Shown here one piece after another: positions 46,935 to 56,164 of a stretch of 64,000 bases of DNA. Position 1 is the stretch's first letter. Each line of letters begins with the position of its first letter. The translations under genes were made by a program, and so were the position numbers. This DNA comes from Devosia sp. Root413D1. GTDB lineage: Bacteria > Pseudomonadota > Alphaproteobacteria > Rhizobiales > Devosiaceae. The stretch is taken from contig NZ_LMEA01000011.1 in the NCBI RefSeq assembly GCF_001425235.1, positions 434,001-498,000 of the forward strand, read 5' to 3'. Under the pieces are notes generated by a model. The model searched no databases and had not been told where the DNA came from. It was given only the letters and a program-made list of their open reading frames with translations.

Positions 46935-47828
46935 ATGACCAGCCACCTGAGCCGCTCCACCGCCACCTTCATCGGCTTCACCGCGGTGCTGCTGTGGTCG
47001 CTGCTTGCTTTCCTCACCGCCGCCAGCGGCACCATGCCGGCCTTCCAGCTCACCGCCATCACCTTCGCCATCGGCGGGCTGTCGCTGCTGCTGATCCGGC
47101 CGGGTGCCATCAAGGCGATGCGGCAGCCGCTGCCGGTCTGGCTGCTGGGCGTCGGTGGGCTGTTCGGCTACCACTTCTGCTATTTCTTCGCGCTCAGGAA
47201 CGCCCCACCCGTTGAAGCCGGGCTGATCAACTATCTCTGGCCGCTGCTGATCGTGGTGTTCTCCGCCCTGCTCCCCGGCGAGCGGCTCAAATGGCAACAC
47301 ATCGCCGGCTGCGCGTTGGCGCTCACCGGTGCCGTGCTCGTCGTCACCCGCGGCCAGGGCTTTGGCTTTGATGCGCAGTACAGCCTCGGCTACGCCACCG
47401 CACTGTGCGCTGCCGTCATCTGGGCCAGCTATTCCGTGCTGTCGCGCCGCTTCGCCGCGGTCAGCAGTGACGCTATCGCCGGCTTCTGCCTCGTCACCGC
47501 CATCCTCGCCGCGATCTGCCACCTGCTGCTCGAGCAAACGGTGTGGCCCACCGACCTCTGGCAATGGGCCGCCTTGATCGGACTCGGGCTTGGTCCGGTC
47601 GGCCTCGCCTTCTACGTCTGGGACATCGGGGTGAAACGCGGCGACATCCAGGTGCTCGGCGCCGCGTCCTACTCCGCCCCGCTGCTCTCGACGCTGATCC
47701 TTATCCTTACCGGCTATGCCAGCTACAGCCACGTGATCCTGATCGCCTGCCTCCTGATTACCGCCGGCGCCGTGCTGGCCGCCAAGGACCTGCTATTCCG
47801 CCGGCGCTCTGCCGCTGCTGCCGAATAG
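46935..47828 (+). CDS. EamA/DMT-family transporter (YddG-like)
   Basis: 297 residues with ten membrane helices in two EamA halves: LLWSLLAFLTAASGTMPAFQL, then YHFCYFFALRNAPPVEAGLINYLWPLLIVVF in the first half; VIWASYSVLSRRFAAV and LGAASYSAPLLSTLILI in the second. NYLWPLLIV and SYSAPL suggest the YddG branch, which exports aromatic amino acids. Substrate inferred from that resemblance. Single gene, ATG at 46935. Confidence 0.85.
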   Translation: MTSHLSRSTATFIGFTAVLLWSLLAFLTAASGTMPAFQLTAITFAIGGLSLLLIRPGAIKAMRQPLPVWLLGVGGLFGYHFCYFFALRNAPPVEAGLINYLWPLLIVVFSALLPGERLKWQHIAGCALALTGAVLVVTRGQGFGFDAQYSLGYATALCAAVIWASYSVLSRRFAAVSSDAIAGFCLVTAILAAICHLLLEQTVWPTDLWQWAALIGLGLGPVGLAFYVWDIGVKRGDIQVLGAASYSAPLLSTLILILTGYASYSHVILIACLLITAGAVLAAKDLLFRRRSAAAAE

Positions 47829-47831
47829 AGA

Positions 47832-47853
47832 AGGCCGGGATCGCTCCCGGCCT
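47832..47853. terminator. hairpin between convergent EamA and aldo/keto reductase genes
   Basis: AGGCCGGGA-TCGC-TCCCGGCCT, a 9-bp stem, 3 bases after the EamA stop. On the minus strand TTCTCTATT follows, so it may end both transcripts. Confidence 0.65.
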
Positions 47854-47891
47854 CTCGGATCGAAGGCACGCCCCTGCTAAGGGCGCAGACC

Positions 47892-48728
47892 TCAGAACAG
47901 GAACGATGCGGTCGCCGGGTTGGCGCCGACGCGGCCGTCGCGCTGGTCCAGCCCGCTGATCTTGGCCATGTCATCCGCGTCGAGTTCGAAGCCGAACACG
48001 TCGAAATTCTCCACCATGCGTTCACGATGCGTGGTCTTGGGGATGACGATCAGCCCGTCCTGCAGGTGCCAGCGGATGATCACCTGGGCGATCGATTTGC
48101 CATGCTTTTTGGCAATCGCGCTGACCGTCGCATCGTCGAGCATCCGGCCCGAGCCGAGTGGGCTCCAGCTCTCGATGATGATGTTGTTGGCCTTGTGGAA
48201 GTCGCGCTTGTCGCGCTGCTGGAACCGCGGGTGCAGTTCGATCTGGTTGACCACCGGCGTCTCACCGGTCTCGCCGATGATCCGCTCGAGATGATCCTGG
48301 TTGAAGTTGGAGACGCCGATCGAGCGGATCCGCCCCTGCGTCTTCAGCTCCACCAGCGTCTTCCACGCCTCTACGAACTTGCCCTGGCTCGGCACCGGCC
48401 AGTGGATCAGGAACAGGTCGAGCTGCTCGAGCCCGAGCGCCTTCATCGTTGCATCGAAGCTCGAGAGCGCCAGGTCGCGGGCGTGGCCGCCATTGCGCAG
48501 CTTCGAGGTGATGAACAGTTCGCTCCGCGGCACGCTGACGCGCTTGATCGCCTCGCCGACGCCTTCCTCGTTCTGATAGCCCTCGGCCGTATCGATCGAG
48601 CGGTAACCGACCTCGATCGCGTCGGATACGACGCGCGCCGTAATGGCCGGATCGACCTGCCAGACGCCCAGTCCCAGTTGCGGAATGGAATTGCCGTCGC
48701 GAAGTTTGATGGATGGAACCGCTGCCAT
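47892..48728 (-). CDS. aldo/keto reductase
   Basis: 278 residues. Family signatures: LGLGVWQVDPA, then YRSIDTAEGYQNEEGVGEAI (the catalytic Asp and Tyr), LFITSKLRN (catalytic Lys), DLFLIHWPVP (catalytic His) and SIAQVIIRWHLQDGLIVIPKT (NADPH-binding). It reduces an aldehyde or ketone with NADPH, the 2,5-diketo-gluconate reductase subgroup being the nearest by pattern; the substrate is unknown. Single gene. Confidence 0.92.
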   Translation of the reverse strand: MAAVPSIKLRDGNSIPQLGLGVWQVDPAITARVVSDAIEVGYRSIDTAEGYQNEEGVGEAIKRVSVPRSELFITSKLRNGGHARDLALSSFDATMKALGLEQLDLFLIHWPVPSQGKFVEAWKTLVELKTQGRIRSIGVSNFNQDHLERIIGETGETPVVNQIELHPRFQQRDKRDFHKANNIIIESWSPLGSGRMLDDATVSAIAKKHGKSIAQVIIRWHLQDGLIVIPKTTHRERMVENFDVFGFELDADDMAKISGLDQRDGRVGANPATASFLF

Positions 48729-49012
48729 TTACTGCCTCCAAAGCTGAACGATGAGACGACCCGGGCGTCGCCATCGACGCTGAGAGATAGATCGGGATGT
48801 CTGGTATCCGGCAGGACAATGCCGCCGGCGGGGGAAAGGTTCAGGCGCCGCCGGCTCATGCCACGCGTCCGCCTCTATCGTTGATAGCCGATATTGGCTC
48901 CAGCGTCATCTGCCGATGCTTCCGGAAATCAAAGAAGGCCGCCCGATCAAATGCCCCTTGACGCAGTTGACTCCCCCCGCGCCTTCGACCGTAATCGGGT
49001 GGAGCGACCGCT

Positions 49013-50353
49013 GTGGACGACGGAGTTCGGGGCTTGCAGATGCCTGACCAGACTGGCCCCGAAGGGGTGAGCCAGCGCCTCAACAGCTGGAAGGAAATCG
49101 CTGCCTTCTTCGGCAAGGATGAGCGCACGGTCAAACGCTGGGAGAGCATTCGCGGCCTGCCGGTGCGGCGCGTCCCCGGTGGCACCCGCACCTCGGTTTT
49201 CGCCTATGTCAGCGAGCTCGAAGCCTGGCTCAGCGCGCCGCGCCCGGTAGCTGCCCCGCCGCCGGCCGACGCCACCGCGCCCACTGCCAGCCGCCCCCTG
49301 CTGCTCCCGCTGGCAGCCGCCATCGCCATCCTCGCCGTGCTGATCGTCGGCCTCATCGCCACGGCCCAGCCGCCAGCCCGGCCCGTCCCCGCCATCCCGG
49401 CCGAAGCCAGCGCCCTCTACGACGAAGGCGTCATCGCCTGGACCAACCGGACTGCCTCGGGCTTCGCCACCGCCATCGAGAAGTTCGATGCGGCGCTCGC
49501 CATTGCACCAGATTATGCCCGCGCCGAAGTCGGCCGCGCCAATGTCTACAACCTGATCAGCCAGTACACGCTGGCTCCCGCTGCCGAGTCCTACGCCAAA
49601 GCCAAACAGGCCGCCGAGCGCGCCCTCAGCCTCGATCCGCAATCGGGCGAGGCCTATGCGGCGCTCGGCTTCAACGCCTTCTACGGCAGCCACGAGTTCG
49701 CCCGTTCCGCCGAGCTGTTCGACAAGGCGCTGGCTCTGGCTCCGGACAACGCCCAGGCCCTCCACTGGTATGCCCTGACCTCGATGCAGATGGGCAAGTT
49801 CGAGCGCCCGCTCGCGCTGATCGACCGCGCCCTGGTGCAGCAACCGGACTCGCGCTCCATTCGCGCCAATGCGGCGCTGATCCACTACTATGCCGGCGAT
49901 ACCGAGGCCGCGATTGCGATGCTCGAGCAGCTGCGGCAGGCCAACCCCGACTATCTCGCCGTGCCGGCTTATCTCGCCACCATTTACCTCGACCAGCGCC
50001 GCTACGCCGATTTCCTCGATAGCTACGAGATTGCCGCCAGTGTCGAGGGCAGCGTCGGCCGCCAGTTGATCGCCAAGGCCGCTCGCGCCGCCCTGCCGCA
50101 AGGTGGCGAGGCCATGCTGCGCGCCATGCTCGCTGAACAGCAGCGCCAGTTCCTGGCCGAGCGGGAAAAAGCTTACAAGGTCGCCGCCACTGCCGCCCTG
50201 CTCGGCGACAAGCAGCTTGCCCTCACCTACCTCGAAACCTCGGTGGAGCGCGCCGAGACCATTGGCCTCTTGGTCGAGCCGGAATTCCGGACCCTCCGCG
50301 CCGAGCCCCGCTTCACGGCGCTGCTGACCCGCCTTGGATTGCCGCAGAGTTAG
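49013..50353 (+). CDS. HTH-transmembrane-TPR protein (inner-membrane regulator-like)
   Basis: 446 residues. N-terminal HTH region at 23-73 (LNSWKEIAAFFGKDERTVKRWESIRGLPVRR), one membrane helix at about 94-117 (LLLPLAAAIAILAVLIVGLIA), then repeated TPR-like helices at about 127-360 (for example AIEKFDAALAIAPDYARAEVG and AAERALSLDPQSGEAYAALG). The HTH block matches a type common in Acidobacteria and Planctomycetes, where it precedes TPR proteins. Placement implies cytoplasmic DNA binding and periplasmic sensing. GTG at 49013 has GGAG upstream; an ATG at 49040 is an alternative. Confidence 0.8.
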   Translation: MDDGVRGLQMPDQTGPEGVSQRLNSWKEIAAFFGKDERTVKRWESIRGLPVRRVPGGTRTSVFAYVSELEAWLSAPRPVAAPPPADATAPTASRPLLLPLAAAIAILAVLIVGLIATAQPPARPVPAIPAEASALYDEGVIAWTNRTASGFATAIEKFDAALAIAPDYARAEVGRANVYNLISQYTLAPAAESYAKAKQAAERALSLDPQSGEAYAALGFNAFYGSHEFARSAELFDKALALAPDNAQALHWYALTSMQMGKFERPLALIDRALVQQPDSRSIRANAALIHYYAGDTEAAIAMLEQLRQANPDYLAVPAYLATIYLDQRRYADFLDSYEIAASVEGSVGRQLIAKAARAALPQGGEAMLRAMLAEQQRQFLAEREKAYKVAATAALLGDKQLALTYLETSVERAETIGLLVEPEFRTLRAEPRFTALLTRLGLPQS

Positions 50354-50420
50354 CTAGGGAGCGTTTCACGCTGCGGTTGAAACGCCCTGTGCCCGGGCTC
50401 GACCTGCCCGCCCCACCGGC

Positions 50421-50501
50421 CGTCATCCCAGCGAAAGCTGGGACCCAACTCACCGCCCGCGCCAGCCGATGGATGGGTCCCAGCTTTCGCTGGGATGACA
50501 C
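50421..50501. repeat. dispersed intergenic palindrome, copy 2
   Basis: GTCATCCCAGCGAAAGCTGG on the left and CCAGCTTTCGCTGGGATGAC on the right, 81 bp overall. The arms are nearly identical to copy 3. It lies in the 252-bp gap between the convergent TPR and ZIP genes. Confidence 0.8.
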
Positions 50502-50605
50502 CGCGGATGGGGGAGCTAGGGTGGATCAGCTCGGACATCGGCTATCAATCACTGGTGCCGAAGTTACTCGGCCCACGGCAGGTGGTTCGGTCGCCCACGA
50601 AATCC

Positions 50606-51802
50606 TCAAATCTTCACCACCGCGCCGGTGACGTACATCACCACGCCGCCAGCAATCAGCCCGGCGATCACCACCGGCGTGAACCAGGTTCTGGCCTTGC
50701 CGGCATTGCTGCGCGTGAGGTACGCCCCGACTTCGACGATCACCTGCAGGATGGCGCCGGCTCCGACGCCCAGCGCCAGCGCCGTCCATTGTGGTGCCGT
50801 GGCGAGACTGCCGATCCACAGCCCAACCACCGCCGGCCCGCCGGCCAGCATGGCCAGCCCGGCGAAGGCCCAGAGCGGCACCTTCTGTTTGAGGATCGGT
50901 GCGGCGATGCCAATCCCCTCGGTGACGTTGTGCAGCGCAAACCCGGCGATCAGGAACAACCCCAGTCCGGCTGCTCCCGAGGCAAAGGCCGCGCCGATTG
51001 CCAGCCCTTCGCCGAAATTGTGGAGCCCAATGCCCAGCGCAATGAAGCCGGCGAGCTGCAGCCCGCCCGGCGCGCCGCGCCAGCGTCCCACTGCCATCAG
51101 CAACAGGAAACTCGCCGCCGCTGCCAGCACCACCAGCGCTGGCCCCTGGAACATCGCCGCAGCCTCGCCGGCCAGTTCCAGCGCCTCGCCGATCATATCG
51201 ACGAAGAGGAACGCCAACAGCCCCACCGTCAGCGCCAGGAGGAAGTTCATCCCCTCGCGACCTATGCCGCGCAGCGCCGGATAGAACATCAGCCCCACGG
51301 TGACCGGCAGCAGCCCGACGATCAGCCCGATGATCGCCTGCCCGCCCAGCGCCGCCTCGGTCGGTCGCGGTGTCGGCACGGCCACGGCGATCTCATGGTC
51401 GAACGTCGCCCCCGTGTCGGTGACGAACCGCACTGCATGCGCCTCACCCAGCACCCAGGGATAGGCGATCGAAATCCAGGCTGTCGCGCCGCGCGGCAAC
51501 GGCCCCGCCGGCTCCTGGGTAAACAGCCAATAGGCATCGTCGACCTGCACCTGCGCGATCCGCATATCGGTTGAGCCGCCGGCCCGCACCTCCATCCTGA
51601 GCCCGGCGCTGTCGAGCACCGTCCGCTCGATCGTCAGCCCCTCGACCGGCGGCGCGCCGATATCGAGGTTGCGCAGCGGGTTGGCCGCAAACACCCAGGC
51701 CAGCGCCGCTGCCAGCACCGCCAGCGGCAACAGCACCCAGAGCAACCGCCCCCAACCCGACAGTTTTCGTTCGACATCAGAGGTCTCGGCAATGTCGCTC
51801 AT
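50606..51802 (-). CDS. ZIP-family metal transporter with N-terminal extracytoplasmic domain
   Basis: 398 residues. TM1 at about 18-40, a beta-rich extracytoplasmic domain at 41-150, then about eight helices. Both ZIP metal motifs are present: H261-N-F-G-E-G and H291-N-V-T-E-G. ZIP proteins move Zn, Fe or Mn into the cytoplasm. The extra N-terminal domain is unusual; it may receive metal from the oxidase encoded just upstream (its stop is 1 base from this start). The pair sits under a Fur/Mur-like box. Confidence 0.88.
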   Translation of the reverse strand: MSDIAETSDVERKLSGWGRLLWVLLPLAVLAAALAWVFAANPLRNLDIGAPPVEGLTIERTVLDSAGLRMEVRAGGSTDMRIAQVQVDDAYWLFTQEPAGPLPRGATAWISIAYPWVLGEAHAVRFVTDTGATFDHEIAVAVPTPRPTEAALGGQAIIGLIVGLLPVTVGLMFYPALRGIGREGMNFLLALTVGLLAFLFVDMIGEALELAGEAAAMFQGPALVVLAAAASFLLLMAVGRWRGAPGGLQLAGFIALGIGLHNFGEGLAIGAAFASGAAGLGLFLIAGFALHNVTEGIGIAAPILKQKVPLWAFAGLAMLAGGPAVVGLWIGSLATAPQWTALALGVGAGAILQVIVEVGAYLTRSNAGKARTWFTPVVIAGLIAGGVVMYVTGAVVKI

Positions 51803-51803
51803 C

Positions 51804-52928
51804 TCACGCCTCCACCACGTCGAACATGCCCATCCAGCCGAGCTCGGTGAACTCGCTCTGGTGCGCGTGGAACATGTAGAGGCCCGGCTCGTGCCTGATG
51901 TAGCTGAACTCGAGGATGCCGCGCTGCGCCTGGCACTGCATGATCAGGTCGACGGTCTTCAGGGTCGGCGAAAGGTTCGTGCCGGTATCGTAATAGTCGA
52001 AGAAGTTCGCGTGCAGGTGGAAGGAGTTGATCGGATCGAACTCGGTCACGTTGATCAGGTAGATCCGCACCGGTCGGCTCTTCTCGATGCGGATCGGCGC
52101 CTTGGCATAGGCGTGGGCGATCGAGTTGACCGCGTAGAACTCGTTCTCGCTGTCGAAATTGGTGTCGAAGGCGTTCATCACCATGATGAGCTCCTGCCAG
52201 CGCGCATTCTCGGGCGTGCCGAGCAGCCGCCCGCTGGCCAGCTCCGCCGCCTCCGGATGCAGCGCCGGGTCGGGATCGATGACGAACGCGCCGTACATCC
52301 CCTTGTGCATGTGCCGCCGCAGCGGCAGCGCGTGGCAATGGTAGAGGTGGCAGCCGAACGGGAAAGCGTCGAACTCGTAGACGAAGCTTTCGCCCGGATT
52401 GATCAGCCCCGCCCCGGGCACCCCATCCATCCGCGCCGCATGGATGCCGTGGAAGTGCATGGAGTGCGGGTGTGAGCCGAAGTTGCGAAAGGTGATCTGC
52501 AGCCGCTCGCCCTCCTTGGCCCGGAGCGCCGGACCGGGGACGCGGCCATTATAGGTCCAGGCCGGGAACTTCACTCCCGGCGCGATTTCGATTTCCTTGT
52601 CCACCGCCTCGATGACGAAACTGCGCAGCACCCGTCCATCGGGCAGCGTCGAGACGGTTCCGGTCTCCCACTCGGTCAGCAGCTCAGTCGTGGTGAAGCC
52701 GTTGGCGGCGTCGTCGACGGCGCCCACCGTCAGCATGTCGCCATGCGCCGAGTGGGCTCCGCCATAGGGAACTTCGGGCTCGGTGGCTGGTGTCGCCGGC
52801 GCGGCGGCTCCGGCATGGTCCGCATGCCCCTCCTGCCCCATCGCCTCGTTCAGCGCGATCGCCGTTCCGCCTGCAGCAACCAGCCCTGCCCGCAGGAAAT
52901 CCCGCCGCCGCACCGAATCCAACGACAC
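51804..52928 (-). CDS. Tat-exported multicopper oxidase
   Basis: 374 residues from GTG at 52928, chosen because GGAGG is 5 bases upstream; a GTG at 52940 would add 4 residues. A twin-arginine signal (RRRDFLRAG) leads; two cupredoxin domains follow. Copper motifs: HPHSMHFHG (about 153-161), YHCHALPLRRHMHKGM (C, H and M of a type-1 site, about 196-211), FHLHANFF and MFHAHQSEF near the end. It is short for a laccase and close to two-domain oxidases. Metal oxidation (Fe or Mn) for the adjacent ZIP permease is a likely use but is inferred. Confidence 0.85.
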   Translation of the reverse strand: MSLDSVRRRDFLRAGLVAAGGTAIALNEAMGQEGHADHAGAAAPATPATEPEVPYGGAHSAHGDMLTVGAVDDAANGFTTTELLTEWETGTVSTLPDGRVLRSFVIEAVDKEIEIAPGVKFPAWTYNGRVPGPALRAKEGERLQITFRNFGSHPHSMHFHGIHAARMDGVPGAGLINPGESFVYEFDAFPFGCHLYHCHALPLRRHMHKGMYGAFVIDPDPALHPEAAELASGRLLGTPENARWQELIMVMNAFDTNFDSENEFYAVNSIAHAYAKAPIRIEKSRPVRIYLINVTEFDPINSFHLHANFFDYYDTGTNLSPTLKTVDLIMQCQAQRGILEFSYIRHEPGLYMFHAHQSEFTELGWMGMFDVVEA

Positions 52929-52941
52929 ATCATCCTCCACT

Positions 52942-52956
52942 TGCGAATGGTTCGCA
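52942..52956 (-). promoter_or_regulatory. Fur/Mur-like box
   Basis: TGCGAATGGTTCGCA, a 7-1-7 inverted repeat with one mismatch. It resembles the alphaproteobacterial Fur/Mur consensus TGCnAATnATTnGCA. It lies 14 bases upstream of the oxidase start; an overlapping arm extends to 52963 (GCATTCGCAA). Repression by metal is the expected effect. Confidence 0.65.
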
Positions 52957-53098
52957 TTCGCAATGCTAACAGAACGCTAGATCGCTGCAAGTGCGTATCA
53001 TTTGCAGGAAGTGGGTTCGATCGCGGCTACGGATGCCCCTCGGCGGTGCCATCTACCCAACTTGGGTGTGGTGAGCATAGCTGCTCCCCAATACTCGG

Positions 53099-53178
53099 TG
53101 TCATCCCAGCGAAAGCTGGGACCCAACTATTCCCCGGCGCAGGCGGTCAGATGGGTCCCAGCTTTCGCTGGGATGACA
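53099..53178. repeat. dispersed intergenic palindrome, copy 3
   Basis: Arms TGTCATCCCAGCGAAAGCTG and CAGCTTTCGCTGGGATGACA with a 30-base centre. The 379-bp gap 52929-53307 holds only the Fur-like box, this element and the hairpin at 53258; no gene was seen. Confidence 0.8.
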
Positions 53179-53257
53179 GCCGGTCGGTGGTGAAGCACCC
53201 TGCCCTACAAGGCTTAGCGGTCTGCGCCCTCGCCGTGAGGGCCGCCGGGCTCATCGG

Positions 53258-53279
53258 CCTCCCCCGCAGGCGGGGGAGG
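53258..53279. terminator. hairpin CCTCCCCCG-CAGG-CGGGGGAGG
   Basis: A 9-bp GC stem 28 bases beyond the M16 peptidase stop (53308, minus strand). It may end that transcript; no T tract. Confidence 0.5.
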
Positions 53280-53307
53280 GTCGCCGACTGATAGAAAGCG
53301 CCCGCCC

Positions 53308-56058
53308 TTACTCCGCCGGCGGGAGCACCGTCACATCGGTAATGCCGATCGCCTGCAACTGCGGCAGGATCGATTGCGGGTCGCCGGAGATCACCACCAG
53401 CGCCCGGTCGAGCGAAGCCAGCGACTGCGCTGCGGCCTCCACCGCCGGCAGCTGCAGCGCGACGATCTCGTCGAGCTTGCCGTTCATCTCCTCGGCGGTC
53501 ATCCCGGCTCCGGCGGCGCTCATCACCAGCCCGAACAGCCCGCTCGAGGTTTCGACCGTCCCGGCAGTGCCCGATGCGGTGGCCATCACCGTGCGATCGA
53601 GTTCGGTCTGCTCGACCGGGATCGATGTCAGCCCCTCAAAGCCGGCGCGGATATCGGCAATCGCCGTCCCCACCTGGTCCGCCGCTACCGCCGACGACAC
53701 GGTCAGCATGCCGCCCGTCGGGATATTGGTCCACACCGAAGCGCCGACACCGTAAGAGTAGCCCTTCGCCTCGCGCATCACCTGGTTGAGCCGGCTGGTA
53801 AAATCGCCGCCCAAGAGCCGCGCCACCGCGATTGCCTCCAGCACGCCCTTGTCGTTGAACGCCGGGGCCGGCCGCGACAGGTTGATGATCGCCTGGCTGT
53901 TGCCGGCACTCGGCGTCACATAAACCTTCAGCCCCTCGGGCAGCACCGCCGACGGATGCGGCACCGGGGTGATGCCGGGGCTGTCATTGCTCCAGCCGCC
54001 GAAGGCCCGCTCCAACTCCGCCTTGACGGTCGCGAGGTTCACCGAGCCGACGCTGTAGACGGTCATGGTCCTCGGCGTGAACAGTTTCAGATGCGTCGCC
54101 TGGGCCTGCGCAACGGTCAGCGCCGCCACCCCTGCTGGCGTCGGCTCCAGCGCCGCCCTGCCCTGAGGGATCGGGAACGCCAGTTCCTCCATCGCGTAAT
54201 AGGCCAGCGCGCCAGGGTCCATCTTGCGATAGGCCAGCCCTTGCTGCACCTCACCCCGCAGCGCATCCCATTCCGGCTGTTCGAAGCGTGGCCGCTGCAC
54301 CGCATCGGCCATCAGGTCGACGCCGGCCGCGAAGTTCTCCGGCGGCACACCCAGAACGACCGCCGACTGCTCCATCCCGGTCTGCCCCGAAATGTCGGCG
54401 CCGATATCCTTGGCCGCCTTGCTGAACGCCTCGAAGCCTCGCTCGCCCGCGCCGCGCGACATCATCATCGTGGTGAGCTCGATCAGCCCTTCCTCGCCCG
54501 GCACGTCGCTGCCTGCCCCACCACTGACCGAGGCGGCAAGCAGCACCAGCGGCGAGCCGGCGGTCTGGTAATGCACCACCCGGATGCCGTTCGACAGCGT
54601 CGCCGTCTCCATCGGCGGCAGCGCCGCCCGTCCGGGTTCCCCTGCCGCCAGCACCGGCACATCGACCACCGGTCGCGGCTCGGCGACGATCGGCACAGCC
54701 GTGCCCGAACTCGCCTGCAGCACGGCCGGATACTCGCTCCGCGCCGCGCCCGGCAGCATGGTCAGAACGCTCAGCGCCTCCGGCGCCAGGCGCTTGCGCA
54801 CCGCCGCCTCGACATCCGCAGCGCTCAGCGCCAGCAGTTTCGGATCGTCCGCCAGCCCGGGTGAGGCCTCGCCGTAGAGATCGTAGCGCGTCGCCAGCGA
54901 TCGCGCCCGGTCCAGCATCGCTTCGCCGCTCAGCGCCCGGCCGAGCCGCAGCGTCTGCCGGGCCCGCTCGACCCCGGCTACGTCCTGCGGCGCCGCCACG
55001 AACTCCGCCACGGCCTGCCGCAAAGCCGCCTCGAGCACATCGGGCGTCACACCCGGCGCCGCCGTGGCCGAAATCATGAACCGTCCGCCGAGCCGGCCCG
55101 GGTCCCAGCCCGCCGTGGCGTTGATGGCGAGCCCCTTGTTCACCAGTTCGCGCCGCAGCACGCCATACTCGTAATTGCCGAGCAGATCGCCCGCCACCAT
55201 CAGTGCCGCGCTGTCCATGGTGCCGATGGCCGGCCCCGTGCTCGCCAGCACCACGGTCGGCGACGGCAGCCGATCGGTGACCTCCATGCGCAGCGCCACC
55301 GGCTTGGGCTCCTTCGCTTCAGGGAGCGTTACATCGGCGCCGCGCGGGACGCGGCCGAATGTGTCGGCAATCAGCGCCTTCACCGCCTCGACATCGAAAT
55401 CTCCGGCCAATGCCAGCACCGCATTGTTGGGCACATAGTAGCGATCGAAGAACGCCTTCACGTCGTCGAGCTTTGCCGCATCGAGATCGGCGATCGAGCC
55501 GATTACCGCTTCGGCATAGGGGTGCGGCGCCGGAAACAGCGCCGAGCGAAGCGCCTGCATGCCTGGCTGGCCAGCGCTGTCGAGCACCGTCTGCCGCATC
55601 TCGTTCTTGACCACGTCGCGCTGCACATCCAGCTCGTGCTGGTCGACCTCGCCACCCAGATTGGCCATCCGGTCGGCTTCAACCGACAGCAGCACCGGCA
55701 GCGCCGAAGCCAGGGCATCGGCCACATAGATGGTGCGATCTTCCTCGGTGAAGGCGTTGTTCTCGACCCCGAGCGCCGAATAGGTGTCGTCGAATTTGGG
55801 GTATTTCGTCGTGCCCGAGAACATCAGGTGCTCGAACAGGTGCGCGAAGCCCGAGCGCCCGGCCGGCTCGTTCATCCCGCCCACCCGATAGACCAGCGCC
55901 AGCCCGACCTTGGGCACTTTGCTGTCGGGCGACAGCAGCACCTCGAGCCCGTTATCGAGCCGGTATTGCACCACCGGCGGAAGTTCATCGCCGACAGCAA
56001 CCACAGCACCGCCCAGCACAAGCCAGGCGGCGGCCAGAACCAACCCAATAACGCGCAT
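53308..56058 (-). CDS. M16-family zinc peptidase, two-domain, secreted
   Basis: 916 residues. Signal peptide, then the inverted zinc motif H73-L-F-E76-H77 and the distant E153 (HxxEH-x75-E), so the N-terminal half is active. The second half (about 460-900) is a homologous non-catalytic M16 domain, needed for substrate enclosure. It degrades peptides in the periplasm, as in the pitrilysin/PqqL-like proteins. A single gene; a terminator-like hairpin follows. Confidence 0.93.
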   Translation of the reverse strand: MRVIGLVLAAAWLVLGGAVVAVGDELPPVVQYRLDNGLEVLLSPDSKVPKVGLALVYRVGGMNEPAGRSGFAHLFEHLMFSGTTKYPKFDDTYSALGVENNAFTEEDRTIYVADALASALPVLLSVEADRMANLGGEVDQHELDVQRDVVKNEMRQTVLDSAGQPGMQALRSALFPAPHPYAEAVIGSIADLDAAKLDDVKAFFDRYYVPNNAVLALAGDFDVEAVKALIADTFGRVPRGADVTLPEAKEPKPVALRMEVTDRLPSPTVVLASTGPAIGTMDSAALMVAGDLLGNYEYGVLRRELVNKGLAINATAGWDPGRLGGRFMISATAAPGVTPDVLEAALRQAVAEFVAAPQDVAGVERARQTLRLGRALSGEAMLDRARSLATRYDLYGEASPGLADDPKLLALSAADVEAAVRKRLAPEALSVLTMLPGAARSEYPAVLQASSGTAVPIVAEPRPVVDVPVLAAGEPGRAALPPMETATLSNGIRVVHYQTAGSPLVLLAASVSGGAGSDVPGEEGLIELTTMMMSRGAGERGFEAFSKAAKDIGADISGQTGMEQSAVVLGVPPENFAAGVDLMADAVQRPRFEQPEWDALRGEVQQGLAYRKMDPGALAYYAMEELAFPIPQGRAALEPTPAGVAALTVAQAQATHLKLFTPRTMTVYSVGSVNLATVKAELERAFGGWSNDSPGITPVPHPSAVLPEGLKVYVTPSAGNSQAIINLSRPAPAFNDKGVLEAIAVARLLGGDFTSRLNQVMREAKGYSYGVGASVWTNIPTGGMLTVSSAVAADQVGTAIADIRAGFEGLTSIPVEQTELDRTVMATASGTAGTVETSSGLFGLVMSAAGAGMTAEEMNGKLDEIVALQLPAVEAAAQSLASLDRALVVISGDPQSILPQLQAIGITDVTVLPPAE

Positions 56059-56164
56059 GCAATATGACCCTGATGAAATCTGACGTCCTTCATTGCACCG
56101 CCTTCAGCTATCGTCCAACCGAAAGGGTGCGGGGCCGGTTAGGCTGCACTATATTGTCAGCACC

